A DNA stretch of 64,000 nucleotides, from assembly GCF_023100805.1 (NCBI RefSeq), contig NZ_CP095855.1, forward strand, positions 4,195,001-4,259,000, given 5' to 3'. A program made the translations under genes and the position numbers. A model generated the notes under the pieces. That model made no database searches. It was not told the DNA's origin and worked only from the letters and a program-made list of their open reading frames with translations. Below, piece by piece: positions 17,010 to 26,300 of this stretch; positions within the stretch are counted from its first letter, which is position 1; each line of letters starts with the position of its first letter. The stretch is from Chitinophaga filiformis (GTDB taxonomy: Bacteria; Bacteroidota; Bacteroidia; Chitinophagales; Chitinophagaceae).

Positions 17010-17667
17010 TGGTTTTTTGGATTTTGGTTCGTTGGGAGTTAAATAAAACTGTATTTAATTGGGCGAAGAGATTAGAAACAACAGAAACATTCACACAATT
17101 GATTCCTGGAAAAATAGGGAGCGAGGTTAGCTAGTCTGACCTTTCTCAAAATGAATGAGCATGAAATTAACAACTTTTAAACGAAATGTGGTGTCTTTAA
17201 CCCGAATACCTATAAAAGTAAGTATTGCCGTAATAAGATATTCATAGACTACACTTTTATGTGGTAAATAATAGCAATAATAGCACGAATTTTATTTAAA
17301 CGAATATCAGTAAAATTTAGATAAAACAAAGCAATGAAATATCACCACTCATCTGCAAGCCACAATTTACCTGTTGAGTATGATAGATCCTTATTTCCTT
17401 AAAGAGTAGCCGCTTGGCTGCGTTCATTGTTTTGGGAACATTAAAAGATAACATCCGGAGCATCGCGGTATGTGCTGTGGTGGCCATTTCACTATACATG
17501 TGTGTGTGCATGTGTCGGGAAACAGAATCATAAAGCGTATTGATAATATGATAAAACCCATTAATGACTAGAAATGAAAACATCTATTTGTTCCCTTCAC
17601 TTTCCGTCAGTCATTTACATGTATTTCATTGGCTAACCAGTTTAAATAGTCTTGCAGAGGGCAGGTT
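17010..17667. other. 658-bp AT-rich divergent intergenic region
   Basis: This region lies between the minus-strand LuxR-type regulator and the plus-strand SPFH gene and should hold the promoters of both. It is markedly more AT-rich than the genes around it. A minus-strand 88-codon frame at 17317-17583 has no protein-like features and I do not call it. I see no repeat, RNA gene or convincing promoter pair. Confidence 0.5.
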
Positions 17668-18567
17668 ATGAAAAGATTTTTTACCCCCGCAGAACGGAAT
17701 GAAATTTTAAGAAGAGCGGCTATCGTAGTACTGGTGCTCCTTTTTTTTATTGTGTTTTTTCATAAACGGATCTTCATAGTGATCAAGTCAGGTGAGGCCG
17801 GTGTTTTATACACGGTGACGAACGGTACCGATATTAAGCACACATATGGAGAGGGGCTGCATGTCATTAGTCCGTTCAATACAATGACCATTTACGATGT
17901 CAGGACACAAAAGCTCACGTTCAGTCAGTCAATCATAAGCAAGAATGGCCTTAAGATCGATGTACACTACGCTGTTTTATTCAAGCCGGACCGTAATTTC
18001 CTTCCCCTGTTGCATCAGCAGGTAGGGGTGGATTATAAGAACACGCTGATTGCGCCTTGTATACAATCCAAGATCAGGAAGGATATAGGTTCACTGACGC
18101 CGGAAGATATCTATATGACGGAAAGGAGTGTGATGGAGAAAAATGAAATAGACAGTCTTCGGAAGATCCTGGTCAACAATAAAATTCAGATAGAAGGATA
18201 TTTCATTTCAAGCGTTGTGCTGCCGGACTCAGTGAATAAGGCTATCACGGCTGTGTACAGCAGGCAGCAACAGAGCGAGGAGTATAATTACAAGCTGGCG
18301 GTGGAAAGGAAGGAGCGTCAGCGTAAGATCATAGAAGCCCAGGGTATAAGAGATTTCAGTACGATCCTGAATGTGTCGCCTGCACAGTGGAGAGCGCTGG
18401 ACGTGACGCAGAAACTGGCCATGTCGCCAAACTCGAAGATGATCATCATGGGTAACAATGCAAGCGGGCTTCCGATCATCATGGGCGACCAGTTTACAAC
18501 GGTACCCGGCAGTACAGCCGCGAAACCGAACCAGAACCCGCCAGACAGAAGGGGGTTACAACGATAA
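17668..18567 (+). CDS. SPFH/band-7 (prohibitin-like) membrane protein
   Basis: This 299-residue protein has one N-terminal membrane anchor (about residues 17-35, AAIVVLVLLFFIVFFH) followed by an SPFH domain. The SPFH domain is recognised from VIKSGEAGVLYTVTNGT, GEGLHVISPFNTMTIYDVRTQ and the later coiled-coil YSRQQQSEEYNYKLAVERKERQ (about 190-215). Such proteins form large membrane scaffolds that organise microdomains or protect proteases. The C-terminal ~60 residues are Asn/Pro/Gly-rich and variable. The gene is 29 bp upstream of the DUF697 gene and probably starts a transcription unit that may run on into the thioesterase and the biosynthetic cluster. Any role in that pathway is unproven. 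Confidence 0.82.
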   Translation: MKRFFTPAERNEILRRAAIVVLVLLFFIVFFHKRIFIVIKSGEAGVLYTVTNGTDIKHTYGEGLHVISPFNTMTIYDVRTQKLTFSQSIISKNGLKIDVHYAVLFKPDRNFLPLLHQQVGVDYKNTLIAPCIQSKIRKDIGSLTPEDIYMTERSVMEKNEIDSLRKILVNNKIQIEGYFISSVVLPDSVNKAITAVYSRQQQSEEYNYKLAVERKERQRKIIEAQGIRDFSTILNVSPAQWRALDVTQKLAMSPNSKMIIMGNNASGLPIIMGDQFTTVPGSTAAKPNQNPPDRRGLQR

Positions 18568-18596
18568 TCTATTTTTCATTAGTAAATAAAATTAAC

Positions 18597-19148
18597 ATGG
18601 CAGAAAATCAACAAGTTGAAGTTGCCACCGCTGAGAAAGCAGATGCGCGGGCAATTATCAAAAAACATGTACTTATTTCTATGGGTGTGGGCGCAGTTCC
18701 TATCCCAATGGTGGATGTAGCCGCTGTTACCGGTGTGCAGCTCTCCATGATCAGCAAGCTGGCCAAGGCACATGGTGTACAGTTTGCCGAAGATCTGGGT
18801 AAATCCCTGCTCGCATCACTGGCTGGTGGTGTAGGCAGCAAAGCATTGGTAACAGGTTTCCTCGGAAGCGCGATCAAGGCTATTCCCGTTGTAGGATCTG
18901 CCATTGGCGCAGTTACATTCCCTGCATTTGCCGGTGCTACCACCTACGCTGTAGGAAAGGTGTTTGACAGGCATTTTGCTGAAGGTGGTACTATGCTTGA
19001 TTTCAAACCCAACGACGTAAAAGACTATTTTTCAGAAGAGCTGGATAAAGGAAAAGAGGTTGTAACCAACATCACCAAAACAGTCAGAAAGCCTTTTACA
19101 AGAGGCAGAAAAGACGCTGATCCGGATACCGAAACAGATATTAACTGA
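18597..19148 (+). CDS. DUF697-like (YcjF/GTPase-associated) membrane protein
   Basis: This 183-residue protein resembles the DUF697 domain that occurs alone or after GTPase domains (YcjF and relatives). The recognisable part is ARAIIKKHVLISMGVGAVP...VDVAAVTGVQLSMISKLAKAHG, then glycine-rich hydrophobic helices (SLLASLAGGVGSKALVTGFL and IKAIPVVGSAIGAV) that should insert in or bind the membrane. The C-terminal tail is charged. It lies 29 bp after the SPFH gene and 7 bp before the 60-residue membrane protein, suggesting one operon and a shared membrane function, possibly stress protection. Function is not established. Confidence 0.78.
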   Translation: MAENQQVEVATAEKADARAIIKKHVLISMGVGAVPIPMVDVAAVTGVQLSMISKLAKAHGVQFAEDLGKSLLASLAGGVGSKALVTGFLGSAIKAIPVVGSAIGAVTFPAFAGATTYAVGKVFDRHFAEGGTMLDFKPNDVKDYFSEELDKGKEVVTNITKTVRKPFTRGRKDADPDTETDIN

Positions 19149-19155
19149 TCCGATT

Positions 19156-19338
19156 ATGTTCAGCATCTTATTTAGTCCCTTATTTATCGGCTGGATACTT
19201 CTTTCAGTGGTCTGCGGAATTGTCGGCGCCCGTTCGCGCACCGGCTTCTGGGGTTCCTTTTGTCTGGCCATCATCCTGACCCCTGTTGTGGTACTCATTG
19301 TACTTTACTTATTCCAGCCGGTAAATAAGGGCAAATAA
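19156..19338 (+). CDS. Small membrane protein, 60 aa
   Basis: This tiny protein has two predicted transmembrane segments: about residues 5-22 (LFSPLFIGWILLSVVCGI) and about 32-53 (FWGSFCLAIILTPVVVLIVLYL). They are separated by a short basic turn, GARSRTG, and the C-terminus is lysine-containing. It follows the DUF697 gene by 7 bp and precedes the type II thioesterase by 30 bp. It resembles general small phage-shock-like or tail-anchored membrane proteins but cannot be assigned. The tight spacing supports real expression. Confidence 0.65.
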   Translation: MFSILFSPLFIGWILLSVVCGIVGARSRTGFWGSFCLAIILTPVVVLIVLYLFQPVNKGK

Positions 19339-19368
19339 TTTTTACATACTACAAACAACATTAAAGCG

Positions 19369-20115
19369 ATGCGTATTAGCGGCGTACAGCTTTTTATTTT
19401 CCCCCATGCGGGCGGAAGCGAGATTTCCTATGTTTCTATAGAGAAGGAACTGCTGCCTGAGACGGTGACGTCTACTATCTGTTATACGGGAAGGGGCAGG
19501 AGGATACACGAGCCGTTTCAAAAAGACATGGAGGCTATGGCAATGGACTGTATGAAAATAGTACAGCAGAAACGAAAGGAGGAACTGCCATTGGTATTCC
19601 TCGGCCATAGCCTCGGGTCTCTCATCGCTTTCGAAACGATGAACTGCATGCGGCGTCATGGTCTTGAGCTGCCCGAACTGGTATTCTTTTCCGGCAGGAA
19701 GGGGCCGGCCGCTACCGAAAAGAACAACAGGTCACTATTGTCCGATAAGGAGTTGCTGGACTGCCTGTCCCGCATGGGAGGCATCCCGGACGCTTTCCTG
19801 CAGCATCCGGATTTTCTTTCTTTCTATCTGCCGATCATCAGGAACGATCTTCGTCTGAACGACACTTATCGTTATCAGCCTCACGAAGCGTTCGATATCC
19901 CCTTCGTTGTGATGAACGGTACGGACGATGAACATGTTGGCCCGGAGCCCGCCCTTTCCTGGAAAGAACATACCAGGGCCGCCTGCTACCAGGAATGGCT
20001 GGAAGGTAACCATTTCTATTTTTCGGACGCCACAACTTTCAGCCGGACATTATCCAAATACTTCAGTATGCATTTCCCGCATTTGCAGCTGTCCCGCTTT
20101 AAAGCGTGTATTTAA
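19369..20115 (+). CDS. Type II thioesterase (proofreading, GrsT-like)
   Basis: This stand-alone 248-residue alpha/beta hydrolase resembles the external thioesterases of NRPS and PKS clusters. The N-terminal LFIFPHAGGSEISY oxyanion region, nucleophile motif GHSLGS (Ser near residue 82), acid NGTDDEHV (near 185) and His GNHFYF (near 214) complete the triad. These enzymes remove stalled or wrongly primed groups from carrier proteins. The gene lies 25 bp before the first PKS gene and is the first clear member of the biosynthetic operon. The upstream spacing of 30 bp to the small membrane protein leaves open where the transcript begins. Confidence 0.88.
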   Translation: MRISGVQLFIFPHAGGSEISYVSIEKELLPETVTSTICYTGRGRRIHEPFQKDMEAMAMDCMKIVQQKRKEELPLVFLGHSLGSLIAFETMNCMRRHGLELPELVFFSGRKGPAATEKNNRSLLSDKELLDCLSRMGGIPDAFLQHPDFLSFYLPIIRNDLRLNDTYRYQPHEAFDIPFVVMNGTDDEHVGPEPALSWKEHTRAACYQEWLEGNHFYFSDATTFSRTLSKYFSMHFPHLQLSRFKACI

Positions 20116-20140
20116 CCCTCCATCAATCAAATTAATTATT

Positions 20141-23100
20141 GTGAAAACAGCAGCCCAGTCAACATCCCAGGATGCGCTTAGCAGTTTGCAGAAGTCGTTT
20201 CTCATTATCCGGAACCTTGAAAGAAAACTGCAGGAAGAGAAGAACCGCGATCCTTTATCAGAAGAAATTGCGGTCGTGGGCATGGCCTGTCATCTGCCCG
20301 GAGGTATCCGTTCTGCGGCAGACTTCTGGGATGCATTGCTGACAGGCGAGGACCTCATCGCCGACAATGGTTTGACTGCCCGCTGGCAGGGCATGGGGCA
20401 TCCCGGGGGATCTGTACATCGTGCAATGCCGCATGCGGGCCTGCTGGACGACATCACATTGTTTGATAACGAATATTTTCACATTTCTCCCGCAGAAGCA
20501 AGATACATTGATCCGCAGCAACGGCAGTTGCTGATGACGGTCGCCAATGCACTTGCCGACGCAGGTATAACTCCTGAATCGCTCAAAGGGTCCGATACCG
20601 GTGTGTTCACCGGCATCAGTGCTTTTGACTACAGCCTGCATATTATGCAGCAGGATGAAAGGTACAGGGTGGACCCTTACCTGGGGAGCGGCAACTCGCT
20701 CAGTGGCGCCAGCGGCCGGATCTCTTATTGTTACGGCTTTCATGGTCCCTGCCTGAGCATAGATACTGCCTGCTCTTCTTCACTCGTAGCACTGCACCAG
20801 GGTGCGGAAAGCCTGAAGAGAAATGAATGCGGGCTTGCCGTGGTCAGTGGCGTAAACCTGGTATTATCGCCTTATCTCCAGGCCAGCCTTACTGATGCGG
20901 GTATGTTGTCGCCCAATGGCCGTTGTAAGGCTTTTGACGATAGTGCAAATGGCTATGTGCGCTCTGAAGGTTGCCTGACCGTTATATTAAAACGCTTGTC
21001 TGATGCGGTAAAAGACGGCGACCGTATCTACGCTTGTATCAAAGGTTCTGCCGTGGCACAGGACGGCGCCAGCGGCGGACTTACAGTGCCTGATCCTGCA
21101 AGCCAGGCGAAGGTGATCCGCAATGCACTACGTGCTGCGGGGATGCAGCCTGAAGAGATCAGCTTTATTGAAGGCCATGGTACAGGTACCTCACTGGGCG
21201 ATCCTGTAGAGGCGGAAGGACTAAGGCTGGTATTCGGCAGCAGGAAGGAAGGCGGGAAGTTGTTGCTGGGCTCCGTGAAAAGTAATGTGGGGCACCTGGA
21301 GGCCGCCGCCGGACTGGCAGGTTTTATGAAGGCATGCCTGAGCATCTATCACCGGCAATTGCCTCCTCACTTACATTTTCGGCAACCTAACCACCATATC
21401 GACTGGGAACATATGCCCTTCCGGATCAATAAGGAAGTATATGGATTTGATAATAATAATGCACGTATAAGCGCCGGTGTTAGCTCATTCGGTTTTACAG
21501 GTACTATTGCGCACTGCATAGTGACTGCCTGTGAAACAAGGCCTGCAGAGAGCGGAAAACAATTGCCTGCTCCTCATTTTCAGCTGAAGTCTCACTGGCT
21601 GGGAAAACTGCCGGGCAAATCGGCTGCAGGTTGTTTTAATATACAGTGGAAGCCATTGGTGGATCTGGAAGAGAAGCGAACATCACAACAATACGTATAC
21701 ATCGAAACCAGTGCAGGAACAGCTACTGTTATGGAACAGTTCCTGCTAAATAAAAAAAGCAGCGCATTGGCAGTCGGGCGTTTGTCCGGCTTGTATAGCC
21801 TTATTCCCCGCCCGCCTCAACACCGCCTTTGCCTGGTATATGATATCAGTGCACTGGAGGAAGCGAATGCGGAGGGCATGAGGCATGCTTATCAACAGCT
21901 ACTGAACTTTTTGCAAACTGTACAAGAGCTTGACCATATACCGGAAACCATACTTTTCATTACCCGTCAGGCTTTCAATGCACCAGGTACGGAGCATATT
22001 GCTGCACTGCAATACAGCCTGACTGCCTTTATAAGATCGATCTCCCTGGAAATGCGTGGCCCTGCCATGCTGGTGCTGGATATCGATAAAGAACTACCGG
22101 ATCAGGGGCTCATTGACAACTATGTACAACAGTCCTATTACCGCGAAATAGCCTGCAGGAACAAGGAAGTATGGTACCCTGCGCTTGGCGTAACGGGGTT
22201 GTCGCCTGCGGCAGAGATTACCTGTGATCCTGCGGGAACTTATCTCATCACCGGCGGGAAAGGCTCTTTGGGTGCACACCTTGCCGAGTGGATGATACAC
22301 AGGGGCGCTGGTACGGTGATCGTTACCGGAAGGAGCGCCGGCGGCCGCGCAGGCAATGATCGTATCGTATACCGGCAGCTGGATGTAACAGACGAAAAAG
22401 CAGTCCGCGACTTTGGCGACCGGCTGCGTATGGAAAAGAAAGTACTGAAAGGCATTATACATGCAGCGGGTACCAACAGCCGTTGCCTGCAACGTAATAT
22501 GTCTGCGGATGATATCATGTATGTGGCCGGGCCCAAGATCACCGGCCTGCAACACATCACAAATTGTCTCCCTTTGGAGAACCTGGACTTCCTGGTTACT
22601 TACTCTTCTATTGCGGCCGTGTGGGGCTCAGGGATGCTGTCTCATTACGCTGCCGCGAACGCCTATATGGACGCATTTGTGCTGCAACTGAGGAAGCGGG
22701 GCGTGCCTGCAAAGACGATCAACTGGGGGCCCTGGAAAGACAGCAATATGATGCTGGAGGCAGAGAACAGCGTTGACCTGCTGAAGGAATCAGGTGTGCC
22801 GCCTTTTAATGCCGGGGCAGTGCGCAGGGTATATGCTTCGCTGCTGGTAGCAGATGCTCCCCAGCTGGTATATGTATGCCTCGATAACGCCCGCTTTATT
22901 GCCATGATGGAAATGCAGGGCGCCATGGCTTTCTGGGAAAACCTGCGGCCTGCAGAGGAGGTAGTGGAAGCGCCGGCCGCAGGCAAGACAGACCTGTCGT
23001 TAATAGCAGATGATACAGAAAGAGAAGATATCATAAAACAGGAACTACTCAGGTTGCTAAAACAAGTACTGGCCATCGGGGATGATGAGCCGCTTGACCT

Positions 23101-23359
23101 TAGCAGGAGTTTCAGCGACATGGGCATGGACTCTATCCTGCTCGTGAAATATGTACAGTGTATCAATGTGCAATTAGGATTGAATGTGAGCACCAATATG
23201 CTGTTCAATTATCCGAGTATCGCTGCTTTGTCTGTTTATGTGAACAGTCGGTTTAAAAAGGCAGCGACACCGCCGGCTAAGACGGCGGTGAGTAGCCTCT
23301 ATGAGATGAGTGACGAGGAAGTATTAAAAATGGTTAGTGAAGAAATGCAAAAATATTAA
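20141..23359 (+). CDS. PKS module KS-KR-ACP, AT-less
   Basis: This polyketide synthase of about 1072 residues adds one ketide unit and reduces it to a beta-hydroxyl. I take the GTG at 20141 (MKTAAQSTSQD) as start: the frame extends upstream only as an overlap with the thioesterase, and the next ATG is inside the KS. An N-terminal helix (FLIIRNLERKLQEEKNR) looks like a docking coiled coil. The KS (about 45-470) has Cys in DTACSSS (near 209) and His in EGHGTGT and SNVGHLE. Immediately after it the post-AT linker vestige APHFQLKSHWLG appears with no AT between. KR (about 500-930) has TGGKGSLG and the catalytic Tyr in SHYAAANAY. ACP Ser is in GMDSILL (near 997). The C-terminal MSDEEVLKMVSEEM resembles a docking tail. 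Malonate must be loaded in trans. Confidence 0.88.
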   Translation: MKTAAQSTSQDALSSLQKSFLIIRNLERKLQEEKNRDPLSEEIAVVGMACHLPGGIRSAADFWDALLTGEDLIADNGLTARWQGMGHPGGSVHRAMPHAGLLDDITLFDNEYFHISPAEARYIDPQQRQLLMTVANALADAGITPESLKGSDTGVFTGISAFDYSLHIMQQDERYRVDPYLGSGNSLSGASGRISYCYGFHGPCLSIDTACSSSLVALHQGAESLKRNECGLAVVSGVNLVLSPYLQASLTDAGMLSPNGRCKAFDDSANGYVRSEGCLTVILKRLSDAVKDGDRIYACIKGSAVAQDGASGGLTVPDPASQAKVIRNALRAAGMQPEEISFIEGHGTGTSLGDPVEAEGLRLVFGSRKEGGKLLLGSVKSNVGHLEAAAGLAGFMKACLSIYHRQLPPHLHFRQPNHHIDWEHMPFRINKEVYGFDNNNARISAGVSSFGFTGTIAHCIVTACETRPAESGKQLPAPHFQLKSHWLGKLPGKSAAGCFNIQWKPLVDLEEKRTSQQYVYIETSAGTATVMEQFLLNKKSSALAVGRLSGLYSLIPRPPQHRLCLVYDISALEEANAEGMRHAYQQLLNFLQTVQELDHIPETILFITRQAFNAPGTEHIAALQYSLTAFIRSISLEMRGPAMLVLDIDKELPDQGLIDNYVQQSYYREIACRNKEVWYPALGVTGLSPAAEITCDPAGTYLITGGKGSLGAHLAEWMIHRGAGTVIVTGRSAGGRAGNDRIVYRQLDVTDEKAVRDFGDRLRMEKKVLKGIIHAAGTNSRCLQRNMSADDIMYVAGPKITGLQHITNCLPLENLDFLVTYSSIAAVWGSGMLSHYAAANAYMDAFVLQLRKRGVPAKTINWGPWKDSNMMLEAENSVDLLKESGVPPFNAGAVRRVYASLLVADAPQLVYVCLDNARFIAMMEMQGAMAFWENLRPAEEVVEAPAAGKTDLSLIADDTEREDIIKQELLRLLKQVLAIGDDEPLDLSRSFSDMGMDSILLVKYVQCINVQLGLNVSTNMLFNYPSIAALSVYVNSRFKKAATPPAKTAVSSLYEMSDEEVLKMVSEEMQKY

Positions 23360-23365
23360 TTGCCT

Positions 23366-26300
23366 ATGGAAAGTATAGAGCTGGTAAAGAAGTTATACGA
23401 AAGACTGAAAATAGCGGAAGAACGTATAGAAACGCTGGAAAGAAAGGAGGACATGCCTGTTGCCATTGTTGGTATGTCCTGCCGCTTTCCCGGCGCAGAC
23501 AATATAGCGGCATTCTGGGATAATCTGTGCAAGGGAAAGGACGCCGTGGCGGAAGTACCGCCAACACGCTGGAATGCGGCACGTTTTTATGATAAACATC
23601 CCGACGCCCCTGGCAAATCCTATTGCACGAAAGGCGCCTTCATTGATGATGTAAAAGGTTTTGACGCGGCCTTTTTCCGGATAAATCCTGCCGAAGCAAG
23701 ACAGATGTCGCCGCAGCAGCGTATACTGCTGGAAACCACCTGGCAGGCGCTGGAGGCAGCCAATATCCCGCCGGGGAGCCTGAACGGTACTGATACTGCC
23801 GTCTTCCTGAGCATATCAGACGATCAGTACCGGCATCTGGCTGCGGGTGGGAACGTGAATGGCATCTCGCACTTTTCTGTGACAGGCAATGCTATCTCTA
23901 CTGCCGGTGGAAGGATCGCTTATCAGCTGGGACTGACCGGCACCAACATGGTGGTAGACACTGCCTGCTCTTCTTCCCTGGTAGCGGTCGATCTGGCGGC
24001 GCGGGAACTTCGCTCCGGCAAAACCAGCCTGGCTATTGCCGGAGGCGTGAATCTTTTCCTGACACCTTTCGGGCATATTTCCCTTTCCAAAACAAGGGCC
24101 TTGTCAGAAGATGGTCGCTGTAAAGCATTTGACGCTTCCGCAGATGGATATGGCCGCGGCGAAGGATGCGGCATTGTGGTGCTGAAAAGATATGATGATG
24201 CCCTGAGGGATGGGGATCATATCATGGCGGTGATCAGGGGAACAGCGGTGAACCAGGACGGCGCCAGCAATGGAATGACGGCGCCGAACGGGCTTGCTCA
24301 GGAAAGACTTTTAAAGTCGGTGCTCACCGATGCGAATATAGATCCTCAGGATGTGTTGTATATAGAAACACATGGTACAGGTACTAAACTGGGTGATCCT
24401 ATTGAGGCAGAGGCCTTACAACAGGCCTATATCACCGGAAATAAACGGAAGCATCCGCTCTATATAGGTAGTGTGAAGACCAATATTGGTCACCTGGAAT
24501 CTGCTGCCGGCATTGCAGCGCTGATAAAAACTGCCTTATGCCTCTATCATAAAAAGATACCGGCCAGCCTGCATTATCGCAAGCCTAATCCTGTCATCAG
24601 CTGGCATGAACAGGTGAAAGTTGCAACGGCCCTTACTGATATGCCGCAAGCCGAAAATCGCCTGGCGGCAGTAAGTTCTTTTGGGTTTAGCGGCACGAAT
24701 GTACATATGGTGCTGCAATCGGCAGGACAGGCGTATAACAGCTCCCATCCCGATGAATGTACCGTTTTATTGCTTTCTGCCCGTTCCACCGGTGCATTGA
24801 AGAAGCTCGCCGCAGCATATGTTACGTATCTCGGGAATACATCCGCCGCATTGCCTGATATTGCCTATACAGCTTTGCATTGCAGGGATCATTTTGAAGA
24901 ACGCGTGGCGGTGATTGCTGAGAACAAGGCGGCTGCAGCACAATTGCTGGAATCGCTGGTAGCCGGAGGGTCTGAAAGATTATTGGTATCTCCGGGAATG
25001 CTGCATAGTCATTGTCCGCTGTTGCAGGAAGATGCACAGCAATTCCTGTTGAGCAAAAAAGAACATGTCTATTCTTTAAGCGGTACCCGCGTTCCTGTTC
25101 CTGTCTACCAGTTCGATCATGAGGAATTCTGGGTGGACGATAGCCTGTATCGCGCAGGGGAAGAGGCTTTGGAAGAAGCAATAAAGGCAGCACCTGCAGC
25201 AATATTGGAAGATGCCTCAGTGGCCTTGTACGTGGACAGGATCGTTGGGGAGATCACAGAAATGAGCGCGGGCACATTCGGTGATGAGGATGATTTCTTT
25301 GGTCTGGGCATGGACTCTATTATGATCATGCACCTGCGGGAACGCATCCTGGAAGACAAGCAGGTGAACATTGAAGTGTCCTTGTTCTACGACAAACTAA
25401 ATACACCAGGTAAATTAAAAGAGTATCTGCTGGCGGCAGCACCGGGAGCGCTGCCGGTTAAAAAAGCAATAGAAGCCGCCTTTGTGCCCTATAAAGCGCC
25501 GGAGATAACGGCAGACCTGACACCAGATGGTAAGGACGCGGCCCTGCAGGCTTTGGTGGATGACGTGGTGAAAAGAAGCAGTAGCTCCAAACAACTGACG
25601 CAGCAGTATCGTCAGTACCTGGCGAATAATCGCAACATCGCAGGCTTCAAGCCACGCTGGAAAGAGATGGTATATCAACCTGTGGCGGCAAAAGCGGAAG
25701 GCGCTTATATATGGGACACAGCAGGTAACCGGTACCTGGACTTCACGATGGGATTTGGTGTACATCTGTTTGGTTACAATCCGCCTTTTGTCAATCAACC
25801 TTTACAACAGGTACTGGCAGATAAATTGTTCCTGGGGGCTTTGAGTCCGCGTGCAGGAGAACTGGCCATGCGTATCTGTAACATCACCGGCAACGAACGT
25901 GCCGCCTTTTATAATACGGGTACAGAAGCCGTGATGGTGGCCGTCAGGCTGGCCAGGGCAGTAACGCAGAAGAACAGGATCGTGATCTTCTCCGGCTCCT
26001 ATCATGGCACCTACGATGGTATACTGGCGCGACAGGGTAAAGATATTTATGGGGAGCCGCTGGCGCCTGGTGTAAGTGCATCTGTCAGCCAGGATGTGCT
26101 GGTATTACGGTATGGCAACGAGGAAGACCTGGAAGTGATAGCAGGTATGGCGGGAGAAATTGCCGCTGTACTGGTAGAGCCTGTACAGAGCCGCAGGCCT
26201 GATTTCTTCCCGGAACAATTCCTGCAGCAGTTGTCGGGCATCACTACGCAGCATAACATCGCGCTGATATTTGATGAGGTAATATCCGGCTTCAGGTTCG

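Noticed and set aside
17317..17583. Minus-strand 88-codon frame in the AT-rich divergent region
   Set aside because: Composition is random-looking and it has no context as a gene.
19928..20140. N-terminal extension of the KS-KR-ACP protein overlapping the thioesterase
   Set aside because: This part is the thioesterase gene read in another frame; GTG 20141 starts the natural docking helix.
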